From an uncultured Bacteroidota bacterium (GTDB taxonomy: Bacteria; Bacteroidota; Bacteroidia; Bacteroidales; P3), in the NCBI GenBank assembly GCA_902766265.1, contig CACXCY010000098.1:1-5858 (forward strand): a stretch of 5,858 nucleotides of DNA. The letters run 5' to 3'. Each line of letters opens with the position of its first letter. Position 1 is the first letter of the stretch. This document shows positions 1-4,758 of this stretch, in pieces. The position numbers and the translations under genes were made by a program. Under the pieces are notes generated by a model. It worked only from the letters and a program-made list of their open reading frames with translations, was not told the DNA's origin and made no database searches.

Positions 1-1154
1 ACGTTAACATTGGTACTATCGGCCACGTTGACCACGGCAAGACCACTCTGACCGCAGCTATCACCAAGGTGCTGGCCGAAAAAGGTCTCTCTGAAGTGAA
101 AACCTTCGACGCTATCGACTCTGCTCCTGAAGAGAAAGAGCGTGGTATCACCATCAACACCGCTCACGTTGAGTATCAGACTGAGAAACGTCACTACGCT
201 CACGTTGACTGCCCGGGTCACGCTGACTATGTGAAGAACATGGTCACTGGTGCTGCCCAGATGGACGGTGCTATCCTCGTTGTGGCTGCTACCGATGGTC
301 CTATGCCCCAGACCCGTGAGCACATCCTTCTGGCTCGCCAGGTTGGCGTTCCCCAGCTGGTTGTTTTCATGAACAAGTGCGACCTCGTTGACGACCCTGA
401 ACTTCTCGACCTCGTTGAGATGGAAATCCGCGAGCTCCTCAGCTCCTATGAATTTGACGGTGACAATATTCCTATCATCCGTGGTTCCGCCCTCGCCGCT
501 CTGAATGGCGAACCCAGTGGCGTGAAGAACGTGGAAGACCTGATGGAAGCCGTTGACAACTGGATTCCTGAACCTGTCCGCGCTGTGGATAAAGACTTCC
601 TGATGCCTGTCGAGGATGTATTCTCCATCACCGGCCGTGGTACCGTGGGAACTGGTCGTATTGAGACTGGTGTTATCCACACTGGCGACCCCGTTGACAT
701 CATCGGTATGGGTGCTGAAAAACTGAAATCAACCGTTACGGGTGTTGAGATGTTCCGCAAGATTTTGGACGAAGGTATGGCTGGCGACAACGTAGGTCTG
801 TTGCTCCGTGGTATCGACAAAGACGAAATCCGCCGTGGTATGGTTATCGCCAAGCCGGGTTCCGTGAAACCTCACCATAAATTCGAGGCCACTGTCTATA
901 TCTTGAAGAAAGAAGAAGGCGGCCGTCACACTCCGTTCCACAACAACTATCGTCCTCAGTTCTATTTCCGCACCACTGACGTCACTGGTGAAATCCAGCT
1001 GCCCGAAGGCCGCGAAATGGTTATGCCTGGCGACCACCTGACCATCACTGTCACGCTGATCTCCGACATAGCTCTGAACGAGAACCTCCGCTTCGCTATC
1101 CGCGAAGGTGGCCGTACCGTTGGTTCCGGCCAGGTGACAAAGATTATTGAATAA
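1..1154 (+). CDS. tuf: Elongation factor Tu (EF-Tu), 5' partial
   Basis: EF-Tu is the cytoplasmic GTPase that brings aminoacyl-tRNA to the ribosomal A site. The reading frame is open from the first base (codons in phase with position 3) to the TAA at 1152-1154. This gives 383 visible residues; about 12 N-terminal residues lie outside the window, for a normal full length near 395. Counting visible residues, the G1 P-loop GHVDHGKT is at 7-14, the G2/switch I region RGITIN at 47-52, G3 DCPGH at 69-73 (its His is the catalytic one), G4 NKCD at 124-127, and G5 SAL at 162-164. Beta-barrel domains 2 and 3 follow, with GRGTVGTGRIETG near 200 and the C-terminal LRFAIREGGRTVGSG block. All GTPase motifs are intact, so the gene looks functional. 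It lies just upstream of tRNA-Trp and secE, a common bacterial arrangement. The upstream promoter is not visible. Confidence 0.98.
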   Translation, partial: VNIGTIGHVDHGKTTLTAAITKVLAEKGLSEVKTFDAIDSAPEEKERGITINTAHVEYQTEKRHYAHVDCPGHADYVKNMVTGAAQMDGAILVVAATDGPMPQTREHILLARQVGVPQLVVFMNKCDLVDDPELLDLVEMEIRELLSSYEFDGDNIPIIRGSALAALNGEPSGVKNVEDLMEAVDNWIPEPVRAVDKDFLMPVEDVFSITGRGTVGTGRIETGVIHTGDPVDIIGMGAEKLKSTVTGVEMFRKILDEGMAGDNVGLLLRGIDKDEIRRGMVIAKPGSVKPHHKFEATVYILKKEEGGRHTPFHNNYRPQFYFRTTDVTGEIQLPEGREMVMPGDHLTITVTLISDIALNENLRFAIREGGRTVGSGQVTKIIE

Positions 1155-1170
1155 TCTAATAAACACACCC

Positions 1171-1195
1171 GTGTGCCAGACAATGCCTGGCACAC
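1171..1195 (+). other. Inverted repeat between tuf and tRNA-Trp
   Basis: A perfect 9-bp inverted repeat, GTGTGCCAG (1171-1179) and CTGGCACAC (1187-1195), encloses the 7-nt loop ACAATGC. It starts 16 nt after the tuf stop and ends 4 nt before the first base of the tRNA. No T-run follows, because the tRNA begins at once, so a classical intrinsic terminator is unlikely. A 3' stabiliser of the tuf message, or a structure that helps separate the tuf mRNA from the tRNA during processing, fits better. Both roles are inference; only the inverted repeat is seen directly. Confidence 0.6.
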
Positions 1196-1199
1196 ATAC

Positions 1200-1273
1200 A
1201 GGGGCATAGTTAAATGGTATAATGGCGGTCTCCAAAACCGTAGTTGGGAGTTCGATTCTCTCTGCCCCTGCCA
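1200..1273 (+). tRNA. trnW: tRNA-Trp (anticodon CCA)
   Basis: A full cloverleaf can be folded by hand. The acceptor stem pairs AGGGGCA (1200-1206) with TGCCCCT (1263-1269). The D arm pairs GTTA (1209-1212) with TAAT (1220-1223). The anticodon stem pairs GCGGT (1225-1229) with ACCGT (1237-1241) around the loop CTCCAAA, which puts anticodon CCA at 1232-1234 and so reads UGG (Trp). The T arm pairs GGGAG (1246-1250) with CTCTC (1258-1262) around TTCGATT. The discriminator base is G (1270), as usual for tRNA-Trp, and the 3' CCA is encoded in the DNA (1271-1273). The tRNA sits between tuf and secE in the same direction and is probably co-transcribed with one or both, then released by RNase P and 3' processing. 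Confidence 0.97.
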
Positions 1274-1293
1274 ATCAAAATTACAAGTTAGAG

Positions 1294-1509
1294 ATGTCAA
1301 AGATAGGAAACTACGTAAGAGAGAGCTACGACGAGCTCATGCATAAAGTGTCGTGGCCCACGTTTAAGGAATTGCAGAGTAGCGCTGTCGTTGTGGCTAT
1401 TGCTGCTCTCGTCATTGCCGTCGTCATCTTCATCATGGACTGGGTCTGTGGTGTGCGCCCTGGCGGCTGGAAAGGCATCTTGGGCTTTATCTACGAAATA
1501 ATCGGATAA
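1294..1509 (+). CDS. secE: Preprotein translocase subunit SecE
   Basis: SecE is the small membrane subunit of the SecYEG channel; it clamps and stabilises SecY in the inner membrane. The 71-residue protein begins MSKIGNYVRESYDELMHKVS. The hallmark KVSWP motif is at residues 18-22, at the end of the amphipathic cytoplasmic helix. A single hydrophobic segment follows at about 31-48. This is the short one-membrane-span form of the family, unlike the three-span E. coli protein. The tail after the membrane span carries a Gly-rich stretch (about 53-61) before a final hydrophobic helix. ATG 1294 is chosen as the start because upstream in-frame codons run directly into the tRNA, and the only earlier ATG in frame (1222) is inside it. 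The leader is therefore only 20 nt. No Shine-Dalgarno site is obvious. The TAA stop is at 1507-1509. Confidence 0.95.
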   Translation: MSKIGNYVRESYDELMHKVSWPTFKELQSSAVVVAIAALVIAVVIFIMDWVCGVRPGGWKGILGFIYEIIG

Positions 1510-1549
1510 AAAGGAATTCTCTGCATCGCCTTGCTTCCCAAATTCTTTT
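1510..1549 (+). terminator. Possible weak terminator or attenuator after secE
   Basis: Directly after the secE stop, AAAGGAATT (1510-1518) can pair with AATTCTTTT (1541-1549) to give a 9-bp, A/T-rich stem with one G-T pair and a 22-nt loop. The 3' arm ends in four Ts, but no longer T-run follows. The stem is weak and the loop large, so it may be a leaky terminator, a 3' mRNA end structure, or chance pairing in A/T-rich DNA. Confidence 0.3.
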
Positions 1550-1582
1550 GAGGCCTTGCTGTCCTTAGTCTCCAGTTATTTA

Positions 1583-1590
1583 TATTTTTG
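1583..1590 (+). promoter_or_regulatory. Possible Bacteroidota-type -7 promoter box upstream of nusG
   Basis: TATTTTTG matches the Bacteroides -7 consensus TAnnTTTG at all fixed positions and lies 71 nt before the nusG start. No TTTG-like -33 box is seen about 20 nt upstream; the nearest, TTTG at 1547-1550, is too far away. The region is T-rich, so chance matches are likely. If real, it would allow nusG and the ribosomal protein genes to be transcribed independently of tuf and secE. Confidence 0.25.
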
Positions 1591-1617
1591 CTTTGGTGCC
1601 GAAGCCAAACGTTTCGG
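1590..1617 (+). promoter_or_regulatory. Two mutually exclusive hairpins in the nusG leader
   Basis: The segment CGAAGC (1600-1605) can pair upstream with GCTTTG (1590-1595; 6 bp with one G-T, loop GTGC). It can instead pair downstream, where CCGAAGC (1599-1605) matches GTTTCGG (1611-1617; 7 bp with one G-T, loop CAAAC). The two folds cannot coexist. A third alternative pairs TTTGG (1592-1596) with CCAAA (1605-1609). No T-run follows the downstream hairpin. A switch-like role before nusG is only inferred; the pairing is what the sequence shows. Confidence 0.35.
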
Positions 1618-1661
1618 ACTAATGTAAAACAAACACAGTTCTTTTTCTAGGCATTTAAGCA

Positions 1662-2213
1662 ATGGAGCAGCAATCTTACAAATGGTATGTAGTCAGAGCA
1701 ATTAGTGGGAAAGAAAAGAAAGCCAAGGAGTACATCGAAAGCGAAGTGGCCAAACGTGGCTTGTCTGAGTACGTTCCCCAAGTGCTTATCCCAACCGAGA
1801 AAGTTTTCTCTGTCCGCAATGGGAAAAAGGTGGCCAAAGACCGCAACTATTTTCCCGGATACGTATTGATAGAGGCCGACTTTTCAGAGAAGGACGAACT
1901 TATACCTATTATACAGAATGTACCCAATGTCTTAGATTTCCTGCGCGAACGCAACGGTAATCCCATCCCTATGCGCCCCGCTGAGATCAACCGCATCCTT
2001 GGCAACATTGATGAACAGGCCGACCTTGACGGTGCCATGGATGAGAAATTTATCGTGGGTGAGTCGGTGAAAGTCATCGACGGTCCGTTCAATTCTTTCT
2101 CCGGCGTTGTGGAAGAAGTCAACGAAGAGAAGAAAAAACTGAAAGTCACCGTCAAGATTTTTGGTCGCAAGACTCCTCTCGAACTTACATTCAACCAGGT
2201 AGGAAAAGAATAG
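1662..2213 (+). CDS. nusG: Transcription elongation/antitermination factor NusG
   Basis: NusG binds RNA polymerase across the clamp, influences pausing and Rho-dependent termination, and can contact the ribosome through its KOW domain. The 183-residue product has the normal family length. The N-terminal NGN domain spans about residues 5-115: it opens with KWYVVRAISGKEKKA (7-21), contains the conserved RNYFPGYVLIEADF block (61-74), and has VPNVLDFL at 87-94. The C-terminal KOW domain (about 130-180) contains VGESVKVIDGPFNSFSGVVE (132-151), with the invariant Gly of the KOW loop, and ends in a beta-rich stretch. ATG 1662 is the natural start because the NGN domain begins right behind it. The leader has GCATTTAAGC rather than a Shine-Dalgarno site. 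The stop is TAG (2211-2213). The gene lies between secE and rplK, as in most bacteria. Confidence 0.97.
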   Translation: MEQQSYKWYVVRAISGKEKKAKEYIESEVAKRGLSEYVPQVLIPTEKVFSVRNGKKVAKDRNYFPGYVLIEADFSEKDELIPIIQNVPNVLDFLRERNGNPIPMRPAEINRILGNIDEQADLDGAMDEKFIVGESVKVIDGPFNSFSGVVEEVNEEKKKLKVTVKIFGRKTPLELTFNQVGKE

Positions 2214-2219
2214 CGAACA

Positions 2220-2257
2220 TTTGAGGACGTGGTTCTTCAAACCGTTCACGACTCAAA
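2220..2257 (+). promoter_or_regulatory. Structured leader upstream of rplK (candidate L1 operator)
   Basis: The 73-nt nusG-rplK gap can fold into a stepped hairpin. TTTGAG (2220-2225) pairs with CTCAAA (2252-2257), then CGT (2228-2230) with ACG (2248-2250), then GGTT (2231-2234) with AACC (2240-2243) around loop CTTCA. A one-sided bulge, GTTC (2244-2247), separates the upper helices. In E. coli and some archaea, ribosomal protein L1 represses its own operon by binding an asymmetric, bulged helix in the mRNA before or early in the L11/L1 genes. The position and shape fit such an operator, but binding is not shown and the match to the L1 rRNA site was not tested. Confidence 0.35.
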
Positions 2258-2286
2258 ACATCTATTAACCTTTTTAAAAATCAAAC

Positions 2287-2730
2287 ATGGCAAAAGAAGT
2301 TGCAGGATTGATTAAACTTCAAATCAAAGGCGGCGCAGCCAACCCCGCTCCTCCCGTAGGACCCGCTCTGGGTGCCAAGGGTGTGAACATTATGGAGTTC
2401 TGCAAGCAATTCAATGCCCGTACCCAGGATAAAGCTGGCAAGATTGTGCCAGTTATTATCACAGTCTATACGGACAAGAGTTTTGATTTCGTAGTTAAGA
2501 CCCCGCCTGTTGCCGTCCAACTGAAAGAGTTCTCCAAAGCGCAGAAAGGTTCCGGCGAACCCAACCGCGTTAAGGTGGCCTCTGTCACATGGGAACAGGT
2601 GCGTCAGATTGCAGAAGCCAAGATGCCTGACTTAAACTGCTTCACAATTGAATCAGCTATGAGTATGGTGGCTGGCACTGCACGCAGCATGGGTATCACT
2701 GTTACGGGTGAGAATCCTCTTGCTAAGTAA
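2287..2730 (+). CDS. rplK: 50S ribosomal protein L11 (uL11)
   Basis: L11 binds the 23S rRNA GTPase-associated centre at the base of the stalk and takes part in factor-dependent GTP hydrolysis. The 147-residue protein is about five residues longer than the E. coli protein, mainly because of the C-terminal tail ENPLAK. The N-terminal domain (about 1-70) carries the proline-rich ANPAPPVGPALG segment (18-29) and GVNIMEFCKQFNART (32-46). Thiostrepton-class antibiotics act at this domain together with rRNA. The C-terminal RNA-binding domain (about 75-140) includes KGSGEPNR (87-94) and GTARSMGITV (130-139). The start is ATG 2287, preceded by TTTTTAAAAATCAAAC and no Shine-Dalgarno site. The stop is TAA (2728-2730). 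It is followed by rplA after 62 nt, much wider than the nearly contiguous pair in E. coli. Confidence 0.98.
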   Translation: MAKEVAGLIKLQIKGGAANPAPPVGPALGAKGVNIMEFCKQFNARTQDKAGKIVPVIITVYTDKSFDFVVKTPPVAVQLKEFSKAQKGSGEPNRVKVASVTWEQVRQIAEAKMPDLNCFTIESAMSMVAGTARSMGITVTGENPLAK

Positions 2731-2742
2731 AACAAACATTTA

Positions 2743-2780
2743 TTAACGCGGTAGCATCTAACAAGTGCGTTGACCGCTAA
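2743..2780 (+). other. Inverted repeat in the rplK-rplA gap
   Basis: TTA (2743-2745) plus GCGGT (2748-2752) pairs with ACCGC (2773-2777) plus TAA (2778-2780). This gives 8 bp with a 2-nt AC bulge on the 5' side and a 20-nt loop, inside which GCA (2754-2756) can pair with TGC (2766-2768). An alternative fold pairs AACGC (2745-2749) with GCGTT (2767-2771). The structure ends 12 nt before the rplA start codon, so it could affect initiation or mRNA processing. The function is unknown. Confidence 0.4.
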
Positions 2781-2792
2781 CACATTTAAAAC

Positions 2793-3488
2793 ATGGCAAA
2801 ACTATCTAAGAAACAAAAAGAGGCCTTTGCTAAATTCGACAAAACACAGGTGTACAGTCTTGAGGAAGCTGTCAATATTGTGAAGCAAATCAGCTACACT
2901 AAGTTTGATGCCAGCGTGGATCTTGATGTCCGTCTCGGAGTTGACCCTCGTAAGGCCAACCAGATGGTGCGTGGATCCGTAACGCTGCCTCATGGTACGG
3001 GTAAAACCGTCCGCGTCCTTGTACTTTGCACCCCTGACAAGGAAGAAGAGGCAAAGGCAGCCGGAGCCGATTATTATGGTCTTGACGAATACGTCGACAA
3101 AATAAAAGGCGGTTGGACGGATGTAGATGTTATCATTACCATGCCCAGCTGTATGCCAAAAATTGGAGCCCTCGGCCGCATCCTCGGTCCCCGCGGACTG
3201 ATGCCGAACCCCAAGACTGGCACCGTTACAATGGAGGTCGGCAAGGCCGTCCAAGAGGCTAAGGCCGGTAAAATCGACTTCAAAGTCGACAAGTTTGGTA
3301 TTATCCATACTGCCGTTGCCAAAGTATCTTTCGACGCTAACAAAATTGTTGACAACGCCCGTGAGGTTCTCTCAGCTATCATTAAACTGAAACCTGCTGC
3401 TGCGAAAGGTACCTACATGAAGAGTATCTCCATCTCCAGCACGATGAGCCCAGGAGTAAAGGTTGACACCAAGTCTGCTTCATTGTAA
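2793..3488 (+). CDS. rplA: 50S ribosomal protein L1 (uL1)
   Basis: L1 forms the mobile L1 stalk at the E site and helps move deacylated tRNA out of the ribosome. In several bacteria it also represses translation of its own mRNA. The 231-residue length is normal (about 230-235). Domain I is built from both ends of the protein: the N-terminal half includes FDASVDLDVRLGVDPRKANQ (38-57) and HGTGKTVRVLV (67-77). The inserted domain II carries the signature MPKIGALGRILGPRGLMPNP (121-140), followed by KTGTVT. The return to domain I contains KFGIIHTAVAKVSF (167-180) and the late KGTYMKSISISSTMSPGVKV block (205-224). The start is ATG 2793, with CATTTAAAAC just upstream and no Shine-Dalgarno site; the stop is TAA (3486-3488). 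rplJ follows after only 23 nt, so the two are surely co-transcribed. Confidence 0.98.
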   Translation: MAKLSKKQKEAFAKFDKTQVYSLEEAVNIVKQISYTKFDASVDLDVRLGVDPRKANQMVRGSVTLPHGTGKTVRVLVLCTPDKEEEAKAAGADYYGLDEYVDKIKGGWTDVDVIITMPSCMPKIGALGRILGPRGLMPNPKTGTVTMEVGKAVQEAKAGKIDFKVDKFGIIHTAVAKVSFDANKIVDNAREVLSAIIKLKPAAAKGTYMKSISISSTMSPGVKVDTKSASL

Positions 3489-3511
3489 CCAATTAATTAA
3501 GAGTAACCATT

Positions 3512-4042
3512 ATGAGAAAAGAACAAAAAGATCAGCTGATTGATTCTTTGTGCGAACAGATTAAGGCCTATCCGCATATTTACATTGCCGATATTGGCGG
3601 CCTTGATTCGGTGCTGACCAGCAAACTGCGCCGTGCTGCTTTTCGCAAAGAAGTGAAACTGATAGTCGTTAAGAACACCCTTCTCATCAAAGCTATGGAA
3701 CGCTCTGGAAAAGACTATTCCGAGTTGTTCCCGATTATCAAGGGTGAAACTTCCATAATGCTCGCCAACACCAACAATGCTCCCGCAAAACTGATAAAGG
3801 AGTTCCGCGCCAACGAGAAAAAGTGCACGAAACCCATTCTTAAAGGTGCATATGTTGAAGAATGCTTTTACATCGGAGAAGAACATCTTGACGCTCTTGT
3901 CAATATTAAGTCCAAGAACGAACTCATTGCCGATGTTATCGCTCTTCTGCAATCACCCGCCAAGAATGTTATTTCTGGCCTCCAGTCCGCTGGCAGCACC
4001 ATCTGTGGTGTTCTTGAAACGTTATCGGAAAAAGCTGAATAA
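3512..4042 (+). CDS. rplJ: 50S ribosomal protein L10 (uL10)
   Basis: L10 anchors the L7/L12 dimers to the 50S subunit beside L11, forming the stalk base. The 176-residue protein is somewhat longer than the E. coli one (165). The N-terminal rRNA-binding domain includes TSKLRRAAFRKEVKLIVVKN (37-56), the conserved block that contacts 23S rRNA. GAYVEECFYIGEEHLDALVNI is at 112-132. The C-terminal part LLQSPAKNVISGLQSAGSTI (145-164) leads into the long helix that carries the L12 dimers. The overall sequence resembles Bacteroides L10 as I know it. The start is ATG 3512, preceded by TTAATTAAGAGTAACCATT. The stop is TAA (4040-4042). The 23-nt spacing from rplA leaves no room for a separate large L10 leader such as the one known in E. 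coli and Bacillus. Confidence 0.97.
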   Translation: MRKEQKDQLIDSLCEQIKAYPHIYIADIGGLDSVLTSKLRRAAFRKEVKLIVVKNTLLIKAMERSGKDYSELFPIIKGETSIMLANTNNAPAKLIKEFRANEKKCTKPILKGAYVEECFYIGEEHLDALVNIKSKNELIADVIALLQSPAKNVISGLQSAGSTICGVLETLSEKAE

Positions 4043-4057
4043 GCAATTAAAACAGGG

Positions 4058-4098
4058 TGGCTCCCATATAAAGCCAACAAAAAAACGGCCTCATGGCC
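4058..4098 (+). other. Two short hairpins in the rplJ-rplL gap
   Basis: The 99-nt gap holds TGGCT (4058-4062) pairing with AGCCA (4072-4076) around a 9-nt loop. Ten nucleotides further on, GGCC (4087-4090) pairs with GGCC (4095-4098) around TCAT. GGG (4055-4057) with CCC (4063-4065) is an alternative to the first stem. Stems of 4-5 bp are weak. They could influence the higher output of L12 relative to L10 (L12 is present in several copies per ribosome) or mark a processing site, but chance is possible. Confidence 0.3.
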
Positions 4099-4141
4099 AA
4101 GTATCAACAAGATTGTAAAACATTTTAAACCATTAAAAATC

Positions 4142-4525
4142 ATGGCAGATATTAAAGCTATTGCTGAAGAATTAGTTAACTTAACCGTTAAAGAAGTAAA
4201 AGAACTTGCTGACGTTCTGAAAGAAGAATACGGCATTGAACCCGCAGCAGCTGCTGTTGCTGTTGCTGCTGCTCCCGCTGCCGGTGGCGCTGCTGCCGCT
4301 GAGGAGAAGACCTCTTTTGACGTCATCCTGAAAGGTGTACCCGATGCTACTAAGAAACTTGGCGTCGTGAAAGCCGTTAAAGATTTGGCTAGCTTGGGTC
4401 TGAAGGAGTCCAAAGAACTTGTTGACGGTGCTCCTAAGACCGTGAAAGAAGGCGTCTCCAAGGAAGAAGCTGAATCCCTGAAGAAAGCCCTCGAAGAAGC
4501 TGGTGCAGAAGTTGAGGTTAAGTAA
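4142..4525 (+). CDS. rplL: 50S ribosomal protein L7/L12 (bL12)
   Basis: L7/L12 is the multi-copy stalk protein that recruits translation factors and stimulates their GTPase activity. The 127-residue product has the three classical parts. The N-terminal dimerisation and L10-binding helices are at about 1-32 (LVNLTVKEVKELADVLKEEY at 11-30). A flexible Ala/Gly/Pro hinge is at about 33-56. The globular C-terminal factor-binding domain runs from about 58 to 127, with KKLGVVKAVKDLASLGLKES (71-90) and the strongly conserved ending ALEEAGAEVEVK. The common TGLGLKEAK motif is altered to ASLGLKESK here, a mild departure on the factor-binding face. The start is ATG 4142 after CATTTTAAACCATTAAAAAT; no Shine-Dalgarno site is visible. 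The stop is TAA (4523-4525). A strong hairpin follows 26 nt later. Confidence 0.98.
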   Translation: MADIKAIAEELVNLTVKEVKELADVLKEEYGIEPAAAAVAVAAAPAAGGAAAAEEKTSFDVILKGVPDATKKLGVVKAVKDLASLGLKESKELVDGAPKTVKEGVSKEEAESLKKALEEAGAEVEVK

Positions 4526-4551
4526 CATCGCTACCGACCCAACTCCACACC

Positions 4552-4597
4552 TAAGGAATAGGGCCTCCGACCATGATGTCGGAGTGCCTATTCCTTA
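4552..4597 (+). terminator. Strong two-tier hairpin between rplL and rpoB (attenuator, terminator or RNase III-type site)
   Basis: An outer 11-bp stem pairs TAAGGAATAGG (4552-4562) with CCTATTCCTTA (4587-4597). After a 2x2 internal mismatch (GC/TG), an inner 7-bp stem pairs CTCCGAC (4565-4571) with GTCGGAG (4578-4584) around the loop CATGAT. All 18 pairs are Watson-Crick, which makes this the strongest inverted repeat in the window. The downstream sequence (TTGTTGTG, then TATTTTTCTT at 4611-4620) is only moderately T-rich, so termination is probably partial at most. In E. coli the same junction carries an attenuator and an RNase III cleavage site that lower rpoBC expression relative to rplJL. 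The same role here is inference from position and shape. Confidence 0.7.
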
Positions 4598-4636
4598 TTG
4601 TTGTGCAATCTATTTTTCTTGGAAATGTATGTAATA

Positions 4637-4666
4637 GGGATTTTGTAAATACACACCCAACATCCC
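4637..4666 (+). other. Second hairpin upstream of rpoB
   Basis: GGGAT (4637-4641) pairs with ATCCC (4662-4666), and beyond a T/C mismatch TTG (4643-4645) pairs with CAA (4658-4660). This gives 8 of 9 possible pairs around a 12-nt loop. It lies 40 nt after the strong hairpin and about 90 nt before the rpoB start. In the rest of the 233-nt gap I see no gene and no convincing -33/-7 promoter pair; TAACTTTA (4739-4746) is a one-mismatch -7 match without a partner. Confidence 0.3.
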
Positions 4667-4758
4667 ATCTATCTGTGAACTCCGCACGTAGCACTATTGT
4701 TCCAAGAACTCTTCATTAACGCTGAACGCTTTTACGCATAACTTTAAAATTTCAAATT

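Noticed and set aside
729..1274. 181-codon open frame on the minus strand across tuf and the tRNA
   Set aside because: It is antisense to the strongly conserved EF-Tu coding sequence and to the tRNA, with no start context or recognisable protein features.
1222..1293. Longer secE reading frame starting at ATG 1222
   Set aside because: The extension runs through the tRNA-Trp gene (anticodon loop to CCA) and adds residues that resemble no SecE. The ATG at 1294 gives a normal protein.
3846..4118. 90-codon plus-strand frame overlapping the end of rplJ
   Set aside because: It is out of frame inside rplJ, contains no recognisable domain, and extends only into the A/T-rich gap before rplL.
3868..4461. 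197-codon open frame on the minus strand across rplJ and rplL
   Set aside because: It lies antisense to two unmistakable ribosomal protein genes. Its Ala/Ser-rich composition mirrors the Ala-rich hinge of L12, so it is a shadow of codon bias.
4719..4737. Three closely spaced ACGC words upstream of rpoB, considered as operator half-sites
   Set aside because: The words are only four bases long with irregular spacing and no palindromic symmetry, so chance is the better explanation.
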